The position numbers and the translations under genes are program-made. A stretch of DNA of 64,000 bases from Gyromitra esculenta (Eukaryota > Ascomycota > Pezizomycetes > Pezizales > Discinaceae): positions 124,001 through 188,000 of the forward strand of contig JBCAML010000011.1 of assembly GCA_038503075.1 (NCBI GenBank), given 5' to 3'. Below are positions 27,796 to 38,502 of this stretch, piece by piece. Positions within the stretch are counted from its first letter, which is position 1. Each line of letters starts with the position of its first letter. The notes under the pieces are model-generated. The model was not told the origin of the DNA. It made no database searches and saw only the letters and a list, made by a program, of their open reading frames with translations.

Positions 27796-28200
27796 TGCGA
27801 TAAATAAGTGTGGCTGGGGGTGTAGGCCATAGTGAGGGGCTTCGGTGAGGCGTTTTAGTTGAGCCAGAGTTGGGGAGCAACAGGCAGCACGGAGAGTACG
27901 ACAGCTAAGTAGGACGGAGGAAAGGTCCTAGAATGAGTGGAGATATGAAGGAAGGGTAACAAGGATATCGTGGGGAAGCTGGGTGAGAAGCATTGAGACG
28001 AATGATTTCCGATGAAGCTGAAAGACTTTGCTGGGTGCAAATAGTTTGAGGTTGATCAAAGGCGGGGCTGCCTGAATGAGTTATGAATGCATACCGCGGA
28101 GAGGCACGAGTTTTGTGAAGAAAGTCCACCTTTGCTTTTGGCACGTACAGCTGGCTGACCTTGATCTAAGCCCTGAGCTCTAACTGGTCAGAAACTTAGT
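27796..28200. other. upstream region of broken gene, no clear CDS
   Basis: A Ser/Pro-rich open frame on the minus strand (28144-27905) has no supporting features. I see no start-proximal exon that would clearly extend the neighbouring pseudogene. Confidence 0.35.
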
Positions 28201-28303
28201 AACTTAGTATGTAATTTGGGGTATGATATAAACTGCAGCTGGCTCACCTTACAAAATTTTGGGATACCAGAGTATTCGCATCGTATGATGGGAGAAGAAT
28301 AAG

Positions 28304-28560
28304 TATCTAAATAAGAATATCCCTAGGATATTCTTATAAAAGAGCAGTATTAGGGCCGGGGGGTTCTGTGTTAGGTTCCTCGGTAAATATATGATTGGAC
28401 CGATGTGAGATTTCTTGTACAGTACAATCGCCCTATAAGAATACGGTTGGTTCCGAAAATCATGTCTTATAAAAGAGTTATTCTTATATGAAAAGCAAGC
28501 CACACTCAAAATTGCCCCTGTCAGGACTGGATTCAGCATTCTTATAGGGTTATTATACTG
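28304..28560. repeat. palindromic TA-rich element with 12-bp inverted repeats
   Basis: A near-perfect palindrome occurs at about 28313-28337 (TAAGAATATCC-cta-GGATATTCTTA). Further right, CCCTATAAGAAT (28431-28442) is matched by its exact reverse complement ATTCTTATAGGG (28538-28549). Between them lie two more ATTCTTATA/CTTATAAAAG variants. This recurring motif in both orientations resembles a short non-autonomous foldback element. Target-site duplications were not found. Confidence 0.55.
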
Positions 28561-28873
28561 TAGAAGCAAATTGTGTACCGGTAGGGTAATGATATACCAA
28601 CGAACCACTGACATGTACACACAAACCGAGAAACTAAATGAAACTGTGAGAGAGAAGTGGAGGAGGAAAGTCATGAGCTGACTAGCGGAGATAAAAAATT
28701 TATGCATTGATACGAGCTAGTCACATGGTAGAAAGATAGGGTCGGGTTTAGTCAAAAAAAAAGGGGGGGACAAGGCTTACTATTACTCCTATGGCAATAA
28801 TAACCACAGCGGCTAAGACTCTAGCTACCATTGATAACCGACCTACTCTCTTTCCATACTGCTTGGTTCGCTT
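28561..28873. other. intergenic, no gene seen
   Basis: A hydrophobic minus-strand frame overlaps the palindromic element to the left and probably reflects its T-rich composition. An A/G homopolymer tract lies at 28755-28769. Nothing else is definable. Confidence 0.4.
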
Positions 28874-29965
28874 TTAAGCCCGTTTCCACATATTCCAATC
28901 AACGCCGCATCTCATCTTTGCTGCCGCCTTGAGAAATGCCTTTTTGTTTTCGGCATCGATGAAGTCATGAGTGAGAACTCGTGGTCTGGGCACTTCATCT
29001 CCTCCTTGTTTCTTATCTCGTGGGCAGGACGTGTTCAATGATCGTGGATCCTCTAAAACTTTCCGTATTCGACTCCTCCTAAAGCTGGAGTGCTAGGGAA
29101 GTCCATATGCCCTTAAGCTTATTCCTATCGCCGATTGCCGAGGAAATAGAAAGTTTCGTACACATTAGCGTATGAAGGTTCGTAAGCAGACACGTTTATG
29201 CTATATAATAGGCCCAATTCGCCATCTAGGATTGCATATCGGCGTTGTGTGGCTTGATTCTTCTCATCCTGTAGAAGAATAAAACGAATGAACTAATTGA
29301 TTAAAGACGACAGAGGGTGATTGATCTAAGCTATGGAGGGATGCTCTATATATATCGGGTCTTGGCGTGATTGTATTTTCTCTAGCTCTTGGTACCTCTT
29401 GGTCGCCACAGCACGAAGGATGCATATGGTGAGGATGTTGGGCGTTTCGAGTTTCTGTGGAAGAAAGATTCCGATGTTGTTGTAAACCTCCTTTGTTTCA
29501 AAATAGGATTTTGACTCAAGGAACTCTTTAAGAGATGACTAGTCTGTGAGCCACTTCGAAAATTTCATTCTCGCGTGCTCAGAATCATCGAACGGGGCTC
29601 ACAAGGCTTTTATTGCCATAGAGCATGCATATGTATGTCAAGATCTATAGCGTAAGCTTTTATCAAACCTAAGAAAGCTATAAACTTACTGACGATATAA
29701 CCTCACATGGCACCATCGAAGCTCGCATACGACGCTTCTTTGCCTGGAAGCTTAGGTGCCCAACGCCACTGGTTTTCCTAGTAATGATATCAGCTGCTTT
29801 GTGGTGTCTTGGTATGCCTTCTAACTCAAACATCATTCGTTCTGCCCACCCCATATACCATTCGGGTGAAATTGTCTCGCCAAAATCGGTGAGTGGTGGT
29901 TGAGTAGTTGCCCGAATTGATCTGAGTAGAAATGGAACATAAAGAGTAATAGTTTCTGACCCCAT
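28874..29965 (-). pseudogene. unknown protein gene, several in-frame stops
   Basis: Exon 1 (29965-29691) begins MGSETITLYVPFLLRSI and closes at a strong GTAAGTTT donor. Downstream coding-like blocks follow: one containing SSLKEFLESKSYFETKEVYN and ILRAVATKRYQELEK, one after a CTACAG acceptor near 29268 reading DEKNQATQRRYAILDGELG, and a last one ending AAAKMRCGVDWNMWKRA at 28874. TAG stops interrupt these blocks at 29541-29539 and 29095-29093. Both are one C-to-T step from CAG, and a frame change is needed between blocks three and four. No known domain is seen. Basic and acidic stretches suggest a soluble intracellular protein. I call it a decayed gene. Confidence 0.5.
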
Positions 29966-31653
29966 CTCGGGACACCTTATAGCTAAGTTACACGATCAGT
30001 CAATCGACAAGAGGAGGGTTTGCGGTGGTGGTAGAGGCGAATGTGAACAACATATAGTAGAGACGCTGCATTCAGTGTGGTCAGTAAGGCAGCGTGGGGT
30101 TGGAGGGCCCCCGAGGCCGAGCTGCCTTGAACCGTCTCGAGGCATAACTCTTCTCTGCTCGAAGAAAACTCTAAAATTAATGAGGCATCTCGAGGCCCGC
30201 CTCCTTGCTCGCTTTGAGACGTCCCGTGGACTGCACTAGCTGCGTTATATTATCAACTCTTCGACATTTGATATTATCTTTGGTAGACATATGCTACTAT
30301 GGTGTCCCATCTAAACTTCACCAACTACTAGCCGAAAGCCGAAAAACTTAGTTAGCTGAGATCACCTCACTAGGCCCATATCTTAAAATTCTCCACGGTA
30401 TATTATTTCGAAAGCTGAAGTCTAGCCTAGTAAACTGACTGTTTGTTTCGTATCATCTAGCAGCGGTTAGAAAGCTTTCAAAATATGCAAACTATCTTTT
30501 GAAAACTTTGTCTTCATCCCAATGTACGTGTATCCCTGGACCTCGACTACCTTTTTGAGCCGTAATTTCAGCATCCACAGCCAAAAAAATTGGTTCAAAC
30601 AAAGCTAGTAAATTCTGGGTCTTGGTATTCAAATACTTCGTAGCTTTGTATAGGCTAGTGAAAGCATGATTGTGGTGAAACTAGGCACTGTAAAGAGTGA
30701 GATGTGGAACGTTCCAAAAAGTACAGTGATCGTGACGAGATATACGCAAAGAGAAACTGCATCATATTTCACTACATGTATTTAAAGTAAATTTATGAGT
30801 AAGAAGTTGTGGATTTATCTGGTCCAGACGAAGGTATCGTTTCTGTAGATGGTCTCTTACAAGACCGCTCGAGGTCTTCGACTTCAACGAGTAATTGCAT
30901 ATAGACACAAGAAAGCCACTTGCTTAATTCATTGCGATATATAAGCATAAGGAAGTAACAGAGTGGCCTCGAACACTCACCAAAGTGGTAGCGTCATGGA
31001 GGTACCTATCGAAAGGGAATCTTTCCGCTATCCAGTTTTCTGTCAGTGACCAAGAATGAAGATTGATAGATCCGGTAAAATACCGATGGAAATTAGTCAC
31101 CGGTATCTGGTTCGAGGTGATCTCCGCTACACACTTTTCACAGAAACAGTGTATCGTTTGCAGTAAAAATCGGGGTGCGAATATAGGGTAAAGAAAAAGC
31201 TACTACACGACGCAAAGAACTGAAGAGCGGGTAACACCTAAAAGAGCTTCTGGAACTACAAGCATTAACGAACTACGACATATTAAACTTGCCGGACAGC
31301 TACAACCATTAGCCTTCGTGATTTTTATTTGGAAATTTTGATGATTTTCTAATATTGGCGATGATAGTTGATGTTAGCTTAAATCTCGAAGTTTTGATGT
31401 CATCCGTTCCTTGTAGCCGTTTCTAGACGAGATTACGTCTTCCAATAGGGGTTTCAACTATATTTTGATGTATTGCAAAGTACTTCAAATATATTTAGCT
31501 ATATTCTAGTAATTGTAAGCGTCTCTGTATTGAAGGACCACAAGGGTTACAAGAGTTGGCATCGCTGTATATTACTCGAGACAAATATAGAACGATCCAT
31601 ATTTGGAAACCATTTTAAGATCCATCATGTTATAGGCTTATGAACGGCGATAT
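29966..31653. other. intergenic, no gene seen
   Basis: No frame, splice pattern or repeat is convincing here. The stretch separates the unknown pseudogene from the secreted-protein remnants. Confidence 0.45.
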
Positions 31654-32087
31654 TCAATGGTGTGTTTCCAAAAATCCATATCCCTCCAGCCTTCCCAGAC
31701 GATGCGCACTCAACTGCGATTTTCTCCACCCATCAGCGGCATCACAGTAACTAACACGGTATAAATATCTCCTACAAATACTAGCATGGGTCGTGCCTGA
31801 TCGTCTCAGATCTGTAAAAAGTGAACCGACTTCGTTATCTTGGATTTAGAAAGAGTCGGATTCAGGGAGACGAAGGCATTTGACAACCTCAAGGATGTCG
31901 ATAATAAGGGGAGAGCTTTCTAATGTTTCGCACCTGAGGGTTACGGTTGCGGTAGTTTCGATGTCTGAAGAACGACGAGTAAAGACGTGGATGGCAGTGC
32001 GCGCGGGGCTCAATTGAAGTGGTGGGCATGAGCGTGAGCAAAAAGAGCGATGGTTGCTAGCAGAAGAATTGAAGTATTAGCAAACAT
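31654..32087 (-). pseudogene. small secreted protein remnant 1
   Basis: ATG 32087 starts a clear signal peptide (MFANTSILLLATIALFAHAHA), after which the frame stops at once. Two bases over, a frame opens (SPARTAIHVFTRRSSDIE) and runs to 31654 with only one TAA, at 31848-31846. Its C-terminal part, SICRRYLYRVSYCDAADGW, aligns with SICGQYLYQVGCYNAGQ of the neighbouring remnant at 32675-33061, so the two are paralogues. Intact members would be secreted, Cys-containing proteins of about 120-130 residues. The frameshift beside the signal peptide plus the TAA indicates decay, although a short intron in that area cannot be excluded. Function is unknown. Confidence 0.5.
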
Positions 32088-32674
32088 CGTGATGTTTTCG
32101 TTGTTCTCTTGCGATTGTGGATGGAGAGAAAGGGAAGAACAAACGTTTAATACTAGTAGGAATGTGTGAGGGAAATATGACCTAGCGCCAAAACAAAATC
32201 TCCGCACTGTATAGTATTTTGTGTCATTTTTCATACCGTGCTTACACGCAAATGGCTTTAGCGACAGTTCAATCATTGACACGAGATACTGCATGTACTG
32301 CATCAGCAAGGATGGTTGCCGGAGCTATCACTTGGCCTACGCATAGAGGTCTCTTGAGCTAGATATTTTAGATCTAAATAAGCTACCTTTTTCAGCTCTG
32401 AGGCCTCGAATTAATGTTGGCAGCATCGGGGTACCAGCACAAGGGATACAAAACAAAGCGTCAGGCAAAACAAAAGAAATAGCTACAATAACACTACTAA
32501 AGCGTCACAAGCTAACCTCAAATCCGCCCAATCAACCAAAGGTTAGACGGCCCTAAACGGCACCGTCCTCCCAAAAAGCCCGTAGGGTGAAAAAGAAGAT
32601 CCAAAAATGCTTTAATGAACAGCAATGTTCAGAGGAGTGTTTGAGAAATATCATCTGCCTCTAACATTTCCCTG

Positions 32675-33061
32675 TCACTTACACCAATCGGCGACGAAAT
32701 CAGCAGCTTGACCCGCATTGTAGCAGCCGACTTGGTATAAATACTGGCCGCAGATAGAGACCTGGACAAAGTTACTATCTCACAACTTAGTACATTTTGA
32801 TCCACCACCTTGGTTCTGCATGCATTCTCCACCGCGACCAAGGAGGCCGTTTGCCCAAAGATGTATCTCGCGGAGGATAAGGGAGGCTTAGGTGATCTTG
32901 CATTCGAGGCCAACGGTGCGGGCGAAGATATCTCCTTCGTGATCGGTGAATTTGAAGTCAATAATGCGACTGGAAAGCCCAAAGGGACCCTTGGGCTCGG
33001 GAGTTAGATCTATGACCACAGAAGCAAGAAGGAAAGCAAGAGAGTGGGTTGGGTTAATCAT
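32675..33061 (-). pseudogene. small secreted Cys-rich protein remnant 2
   Basis: One frame of 129 codons runs from ATG 33061 to 32675 and is broken by TAA at codon 58 (32890-32888) and TGA at codon 94 (32782-32780). It begins with a weak secretion-type start (MINPTHSLAFLLASVVIDL). Six cysteines follow, in LEC, GGEC, GSKC, SIC, GCYN and the final WCK, a pattern common in secreted fungal proteins. The SICGQYLYQV block matches the paralogue at 31654-32087. The TAA is one C-to-T step from CAA. A GTAAGTG donor near the end hints at a lost or further exon. Overlapping open frames on both strands are longer but lack this family match. Confidence 0.55.
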
Positions 33062-33712
33062 GATGATGGTTGGAGAGAGCTTTAGAGATGGTAGAGGGGG
33101 TAGCTGTGAGAATTGCGTGCTGTTCGTAAAGGCAGTTGTGGGAATTTAGTATGTAGTGGTGAGAAAAAGGGAAAAGGTAGGTTGAAACATTTTTTTTTGT
33201 ATAAGCGTCGGGCAAAAGTTATTAGGAAGGGGCAATAGCAACCTCTAAGGCTTGGTCTCGTAAAATTGGCTGGTTTTAGGCCCAGTACTGTTTAGGCGAA
33301 GAAAATTCGAGCAGATTCTCCCTTGCTAGTAATGTTCAAGTGCTGTGAGATAGCTATCTTATACTCTATGCTTCAGATGGGTAAGGGCTTGGCTAATCGC
33401 TTCCCTAGACCCCCCCATCGGATATAATTTAAAGTTTCCACATAGTGAATAAGTTTAACGTTATTTTCTTGTTATGCCGAATTGGAGCGAGTGCTAACAG
33501 AGTATATAATTTAGTATAACTCCAAAATACCCTTATCTCCCAATATCTACTTGATTCCTTTATCCGTAACCAATCCCAGCTATCGTCATCATATCCGCTA
33601 GGGACATCTTCAAGATCCCTTTCCTACTTTTAACCAAAAAACTAAACATACCCGGGTGTATAAATCCGTAGTACATTGACGCAAAACCAAACCTGCCCCC
33701 ACAAAACTCTTA
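33062..33712. other. intergenic, no gene seen
   Basis: This is A/T-rich flanking sequence between the secreted-protein remnant and the membrane-protein gene, with no supported coding sequence. Confidence 0.45.
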
Positions 33713-35347
33713 TCACCGACCTCTGCACTCACTCGCAGCCTCCACAACACTTAATAGCAGTGTCCCCACAGCCACTACCGCCTCCGCAATCTCAATACCC
33801 CTAAAACAAACCTTAACCTCCCCACAGCTACGTCTCTTAACTCTACTTGTCACCACCTCCCCTCCATCCTTCTCCAGCACGACTCTCGGAAACCTAAAAT
33901 AGTCCTCCGTCCCACCCCCAACTTGGCGTAGCCCCATCTCCGGAAATACCATATAGTCGTTCGTATACCTGCCAACTAAACTGAGTGATGGACTGCTGGA
34001 CGAAGGGCTAACATAGATACCACGGTACGTGCGCAAAAACGTATCATACGAGACAAACGAGAGGAGCTGGTGCGCGAATAAAGCATGGTAGTAGCTAAGG
34101 TGGAAGAAACGGTCGTAATGGGCACACCCCTTCCGCTGGGGGACACTCTTCGTCCAAGCTACATCCAGGTGGTGTTTGCGTGCTCCCGCAATTTTCGCTT
34201 TTGCAGTGTGTGCTTTGGGTGTGGATTCGAGTGACATTTCCATCGTGAAAGACCTGGAAGACGGTGTTGCCCTGTCTATAAAACTTGCTGTAGGGAGGGA
34301 GGTGGAGGTAGACGACTTTGTCAGCCCGTCTTTGGCGTCGAGGTGCACTTCCCACTCGTACCCGTCGCAGGCGTGCGAGTATATAGAGTCGCGAACGAGC
34401 AGTTGTATACAGCACGATAAGACCAGGGGGGCGATGGAGGAGACGAATAAGCCTGATCGACAAAACTTCCAGATGATATTGAGGGTTTTTGATTTCATAC
34501 TCCAGGATGGGGGCCCCCCTTCTGATGTGGGGGATTGTATGTGTCTGGGGACGGTATCGGGTGTTTCGATTCGTATTACTGTGGGTCGCGTATTGACGGC
34601 TCTCTCAGTATCGAATACTATTGGCTGTGCTTGGTCGGTCGACACTACTGCAACTGTGGCTTCGTGGTATGTTGGTGGGCCATCCGGATGTTGCGGTACT
34701 GGCATGTTTGGCGAGAACCCATCTACTGGGGAAAGCGGGTCGTTGTTCGTAGACAGACTAGCACGAGATGCAGTAGCGGAAGAATTGGAGCGAATCGAAG
34801 AATCGGAGTACACCAAACGGATCGATTCAGCATCGATATTTCTATGGGAGGCACTAGCTCCCTCCGTTCGGACAGCAGTAGATTCTAATCCAGGCTGAGG
34901 GCTGATATCCACCAACTCGAAGGTTTCACCACGCGTCATTATAATTCCACTGCACGAAGTACTACAGGTTGGATTGCTGCTTTCGAAGATGCGATCCACC
35001 CGTTTTGACCATTTGGGCCAGTTCCTCTTGCGCCGTTGCTCAGATGTCGATGTTAGCTGGTCAACGCAATATAAATTCGTAACAGTTGCAAGTAGTCCGC
35101 ACATAGCAGCGAGGAACAGCCATGCTGTTTCGGCAGAGGGGGAACATCGTGTAAGGATGGAGTCTTTATCGTGGATGTGTTCTTCAGCATGGATGCCTGC
35201 GACTAGAACAAGTATAAGAGGTATGTGGGAGGCCAAGAAGAAGATAGAGAGTCGAATGTGTGGATGTACGACGGAAGATGGGAAGAGCCTTGCGAATACC
35301 CTTTTGAAGGGATTTTGCTCACGTAGCTTTTGTAAGATGCGAGACAT
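33713..35347 (-). CDS. predicted multi-pass membrane protein with a PPxY motif
   Basis: A single intronless frame of 544 residues. Hydrophobic segments fall at about 33-52, 75-95, 303-323 and near 520-536, giving up to four membrane spans. Between spans two and three lies a long Ser/Thr/Pro-rich, probably cytosolic loop containing GPPTYHEA near residue 225, a PPxY motif of the kind bound by WW domains of Rsp5/Nedd4-type ubiquitin ligases. The third segment is followed by a Ser/Thr-rich region and a Trp/Tyr-rich domain ending with a lone Cys pair. I recognise no named family. It is transcribed away from the ura3-type gene, with starts 413 bases apart. The codon composition and length argue for a real gene; function is unknown. 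Confidence 0.75.
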   Translation of the reverse strand: MSRILQKLREQNPFKRVFARLFPSSVVHPHIRLSIFFLASHIPLILVLVAGIHAEEHIHDKDSILTRCSPSAETAWLFLAAMCGLLATVTNLYCVDQLTSTSEQRRKRNWPKWSKRVDRIFESSNPTCSTSCSGIIMTRGETFELVDISPQPGLESTAVRTEGASASHRNIDAESIRLVYSDSSIRSNSSATASRASLSTNNDPLSPVDGFSPNMPVPQHPDGPPTYHEATVAVVSTDQAQPIVFDTERAVNTRPTVIRIETPDTVPRHIQSPTSEGGPPSWSMKSKTLNIIWKFCRSGLFVSSIAPLVLSCCIQLLVRDSIYSHACDGYEWEVHLDAKDGLTKSSTSTSLPTASFIDRATPSSRSFTMEMSLESTPKAHTAKAKIAGARKHHLDVAWTKSVPQRKGCAHYDRFFHLSYYHALFAHQLLSFVSYDTFLRTYRGIYVSPSSSSPSLSLVGRYTNDYMVFPEMGLRQVGGGTEDYFRFPRVVLEKDGGEVVTSRVKRRSCGEVKVCFRGIEIAEAVVAVGTLLLSVVEAASECRGR

Positions 35348-35760
35348 TCACGGGCAGTGATCAAAATGATTCACACCACCATGAATAGCGAGGAATTATA
35401 TGGGAGCCAGCGATACCCTACAGTGGGCGCTGGGCCGTCGAAGTCACAAATAGACTGATATTAATAACCGTAGATACAAGACTTATCGAGCGAGCCGGAG
35501 ACTTAGGGCTAACATTGGGTTAGGAAATAGTCTATTCCGTGTCGTGTTCCCAACTCGACCGAGCTATTCCTACTATTTGTGTTAGCGTCGCTGTTATCTG
35601 CTTGTTTCAACTGATCTCGCGAGTGATAACTAATGATCGCCACGAGTGATATCCAATGTCAGCTTAGTCAGCAACAGCCCCACCACCCCGCTATTTTAGT
35701 CCTATTCCCTCCCTCCAGCTCGCCAACCTCATGGTCTCCAATTAACACCAGATCCTCAGA
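35348..35760. promoter_or_regulatory. shared divergent promoter region
   Basis: About 410 bases separate the start codons of the minus-strand membrane-protein gene and the plus-strand decarboxylase gene, so their promoters must share this space. A CT-rich tract at 35700-35720 lies shortly before the decarboxylase start, typical of fungal housekeeping promoters. No specific operator can be named. Confidence 0.5.
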
Positions 35761-36622
35761 ATGTCCTATACAAAAAGATCCTATGGCGAGCGCTCAAAGT
35801 CCCACCCCACCGCCGTTGGGCGTCGTCTCCTATCGATCATGGAGGCCAAGAAATCGAATCTCTGTCTCTCCGTAGACCTCATAGACCTAGAAAAGATACT
35901 TATCCTCATAGACCGTGAGCGCCCACAATCCAAGTCTGAACCTCACACTAACAATATCAACAGAACTTGGCCCGAAGCTCTGTCTTGTAAAAACTCATAT
36001 CGACATAATCACCTTCACCGCCCCAACCGCTGTCGCCTCGTTCATCGCATCCCTTACATCTCTCGCTACGCGTCACAATTTCCTCATCTTCGAAGACCGC
36101 AAATTCGCAGACATAGGCTCTACCGTACAACACCAATACCGCTCTAGCATCTACCATATCGCTTCGTGGGCACACATCACAAACGCGCATACAGTCCCCG
36201 GCGAAGGTATCATCCAAGGTCTCCGCGAAGTAGCACTCGAGTATCCCAACGAAGACCGTGGGCTGTTAATGCTCGGCGAGATGAGTTCGAAGGGGAATCT
36301 CGGCGGTGGAGAGTATTTAGCGAAAACGGTAGCGATGGCGCGGAAGTATACGGACTTCGTGGCCGGGTTTATTGCGCAGGGTGCCGTGGAAGGTGGCGAG
36401 GAAGGAGAGGACTTTATCGTGATGAGTCCGGGTGTTGGATTGGCGAAGGGGGGCGATGGGCTTGGTCAGCAGTATAATACTCCTGATGATGTTGTTGGAA
36501 AGAGAGGGAGTGATGTGATTATTGTTGGGAGAGGGATTATCAAAGCCCAGGATCCGGTGGAAGAGGCCGAAAAGTATAGGAAGGCTGGGTGGGAGGCCTA
36601 TGAGGGACGACTAAAGAATTAG
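35761..36622 (+). CDS. ura3: orotidine-5'-phosphate decarboxylase
   Basis: Two exons, 35761-35914 and 35964-36622, are joined by a 49-base intron (GTGAGC, branch CACTAAC, end CAACAG), giving 270 residues. The enzyme makes UMP from OMP, the last step of de novo pyrimidine synthesis, in the cytosol. Catalytic residues are visible: D39 in LSVDL, K61 in VKTHIDI, and the D96-x-K98-x2-D101 triad in [10 protein letters not shown]. Also present are WAHITNAH, the loop MSPGVG, and the phosphate-binding QQYNTP and VGRGII. The start [11 protein letters not shown] fits the family N-terminus. The length matches compact URA3-type enzymes and lacks the long insertion of Neurospora pyr4. The gene is often called pyrG in moulds. 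It looks intact. Confidence 0.95.
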
Positions 36623-37788
36623 AGTTATGGGTACGGGGTTAGAGAGGAGATTGAGCATTCTCGATTAATGAGTAGAACTGGGTGGTAATACCATCGGAAA
36701 AATAGACACAAATCAAGAGCATTGAGCATGGGGTAAAGTTATTATTAGTAACTCGAAAAGGGAAAAGCTTACTGGGATAGTTATGTCCGGTAGCCTAATG
36801 AAGTAACTCGGATGCTACCAATTCTTCCCAACAGAGAAAATTACTGCCGCTAGCTACATGCGTAAAAAACCCTCTACCAATCGGGCCTCTTTAATTGTGC
36901 TTTCTGTGCCCTGTCATATGATAGAGGATGTTGGAATATTAGGTACAAAGAGAGTCGCGGTATTTAGGCACTCAGGGCTTTATTTATTATCTATTCACTA
37001 GGCATATTTAAGTTTGGCCTGTAGATTGTAGTGCGCATATTGCTCTTTAGCTATAAAATAAAACATAAACATAAAATAAAGCAACAAACACAAGCACGGA
37101 CAATATAACCAAAACAATGAATCACCTACTCCGCATAACACTCTCTCTATCTTTCTCGTACTTTAGGCAATCTACCGTTCCCTTCACCTCCTTCCTTCCG
37201 TTCTCATCTCCACCTTTCGCCTTCTCCTCTATATTTCCCCAGCGCCGTGCCTTCAAAAAGGCGATCGCACTAGCTACTCAGCATTACGCCCCATCCTCGC
37301 CTCTTTCTCTCTCTATATCCCTTCGTCTTCTCGACATTCTCTTCTCTTCTTAAATTTCTGCCAAACCTTTACTACCCACTCCACCCCTTCTCTACTATAA
37401 AGCAACCTATCTCCATCTACCTCCTCTTTCAATCTCTTAGCTCGGGGATTCTAGAAGAGTATTGTCAAGTATACAGACAGGTGTTACTAACCTTCAAAGA
37501 GGAGTGACAAACAATGAAACCAATCGATCTCTCTCGTCCCTAATATTCGAAAAGAGGATCCAGGAAACGTCCGAGTGAAGATCTATGAATCTGACTATCT
37601 CGGGTCAATTATATTTCAATATATGAGATTTAAGAATTCCAATAATTACTTACCTACTCAGCATTCCCATGAGTATTGGCATGAATGCCAAAATTCCATC
37701 TTGAAACCCAGCTCATACTCATGAACCAGCCATATAAGTAGCCACCAAATCCCTCTCTCATCAACCCTCGCTCTCAAAAATAACCATC
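36623..37788. other. intergenic, CT-rich tract
   Basis: No gene is supported. A pyrimidine-rich stretch at 37135-37350 creates a Ser/Phe/Pro-rich open frame on the plus strand that I consider compositional. It may belong to the promoter of the small ORF at 37789. Confidence 0.45.
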
Positions 37789-38067
37789 ATGACTTCCGCC
37801 CTCGAATCCCGCCTTCAAGAGCTCTACTCAACCCTCTAAAATACGGTAACAAACCTTGGCCACCTCCTTGCCTTCATCCACGAGCATTTCCCTGTCCAGG
37901 ATACTCTATCAAGCGCCTCTGCAGTAGCAGACAAAACGCAAGATACAAAACATCGCATTGATACCGAGTATGCAGCCAAACCAACCAAGCTGCTCTCTGA
38001 ACAGCTCAGCACCGTCACAACGCTCCTAAAGGATGTAGAGAGTGAATGGGGCTACTTTGCGCGTTAA
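37789..38067 (+). pseudogene. small helical ORF with a stop at codon 17
   Basis: One frame of 93 codons runs from ATG to TAA and is interrupted only at codon 17 by TAA (37837-37839), one C-to-T step from CAA. The reading MTSALESRLQELYSTL before and NTVTNLGHLLAFIHEHF after the stop looks like continuous amphipathic helix, and the end EWGYFAR is tidy. There is a TATA-like stretch (TATAAG) about 57 bases upstream. No family recognised. Because both halves look coding, I read it as a small gene broken by a single mutation. A sequencing error or readthrough are alternatives. Confidence 0.45.
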
Positions 38068-38085
38068 GGTTATTTGTGCTTTAGA

Positions 38086-38330
38086 GGCCTTATAAGATAC
38101 AGCATGTATCCGCGAATGGTAACAGTTCCCTTGGGAACTGTCATCCAGCAGTGCTGTTTTACTTCATATAAGGCCACACAATCCAAAATAAGCGCATCGT
38201 ATCTACTTTCAAGACCTTATCAGAGTTAAACATATCCGCAAGCGGTGGCAGTGCCCCTGAGGCTTCGCGTACTCAGTAGCACTGTCACCAAGCAGCACTG
38301 TTGTTATTTCATCATATATTAAGGCCACAC
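38086..38330. repeat. duplicated foldback (hairpin) units
   Basis: Two imperfect direct copies lie at 38086-38180 and 38211-38330. Unit 1 has outer arms GGCCTTATA and TATAAGGCC and an inner hairpin GTAACAGTTCCC/GGGAACTGTC. Unit 2 has the matching inner hairpin GGTGGCAGTGC/GCACTGTCACC with compensating changes, and ends ATTAAGGCCACAC as unit 1 ends ATAAGGCCACAC. Both also share TATCCGC and CAGCA(G/C)TGYTGTT. They start about 20 bases after the small ORF. They may be tiny transposon relics or structured RNA. Confidence 0.65.
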
Positions 38331-38370
38331 CCCCTCACCCCCCCACCCCCCTCACCCCCCATAGTAAACG
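38331..38370. repeat. C-rich tract (G-rich on minus strand)
   Basis: Runs of four to seven C separated by single A, T or CA give ACCCCCTCACCCCCCC and similar. The minus strand has four or more G-runs and could form a G-quadruplex. Confidence 0.7.
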
Positions 38371-38502
38371 CACTTTAAGAACTAATTTTCAATTTTCAAT
38401 TTGGATGCACTTAATCACTATAAAGACACAGAGAAATGTTAATATTATTACCACAATTAATTAATTACCACAAAAGGGAAAGGAAATATTCGCTGAGAGG
38501 AC

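Noticed and set aside
28249..28707. 152-codon hydrophobic minus-strand frame
   Set aside because: It overlaps the palindromic TA-rich element and its Phe/Leu/Tyr content follows from base composition.
32629..32982. 117-codon minus-strand Ser-rich frame, and the overlapping plus-strand frame 32810-33007
   Set aside because: The third frame, although broken, shows a signal peptide, six cysteines and a paralogue next door, so these are shadows.
34176..34898. 240-codon plus-strand frame
   Set aside because: It is antisense to the 544-residue membrane-protein gene and lacks its own features.
37117..37353. Ser/Phe/Pro-rich plus-strand frame
   Set aside because: It lies in a pyrimidine-rich tract and reflects CT composition rather than coding.
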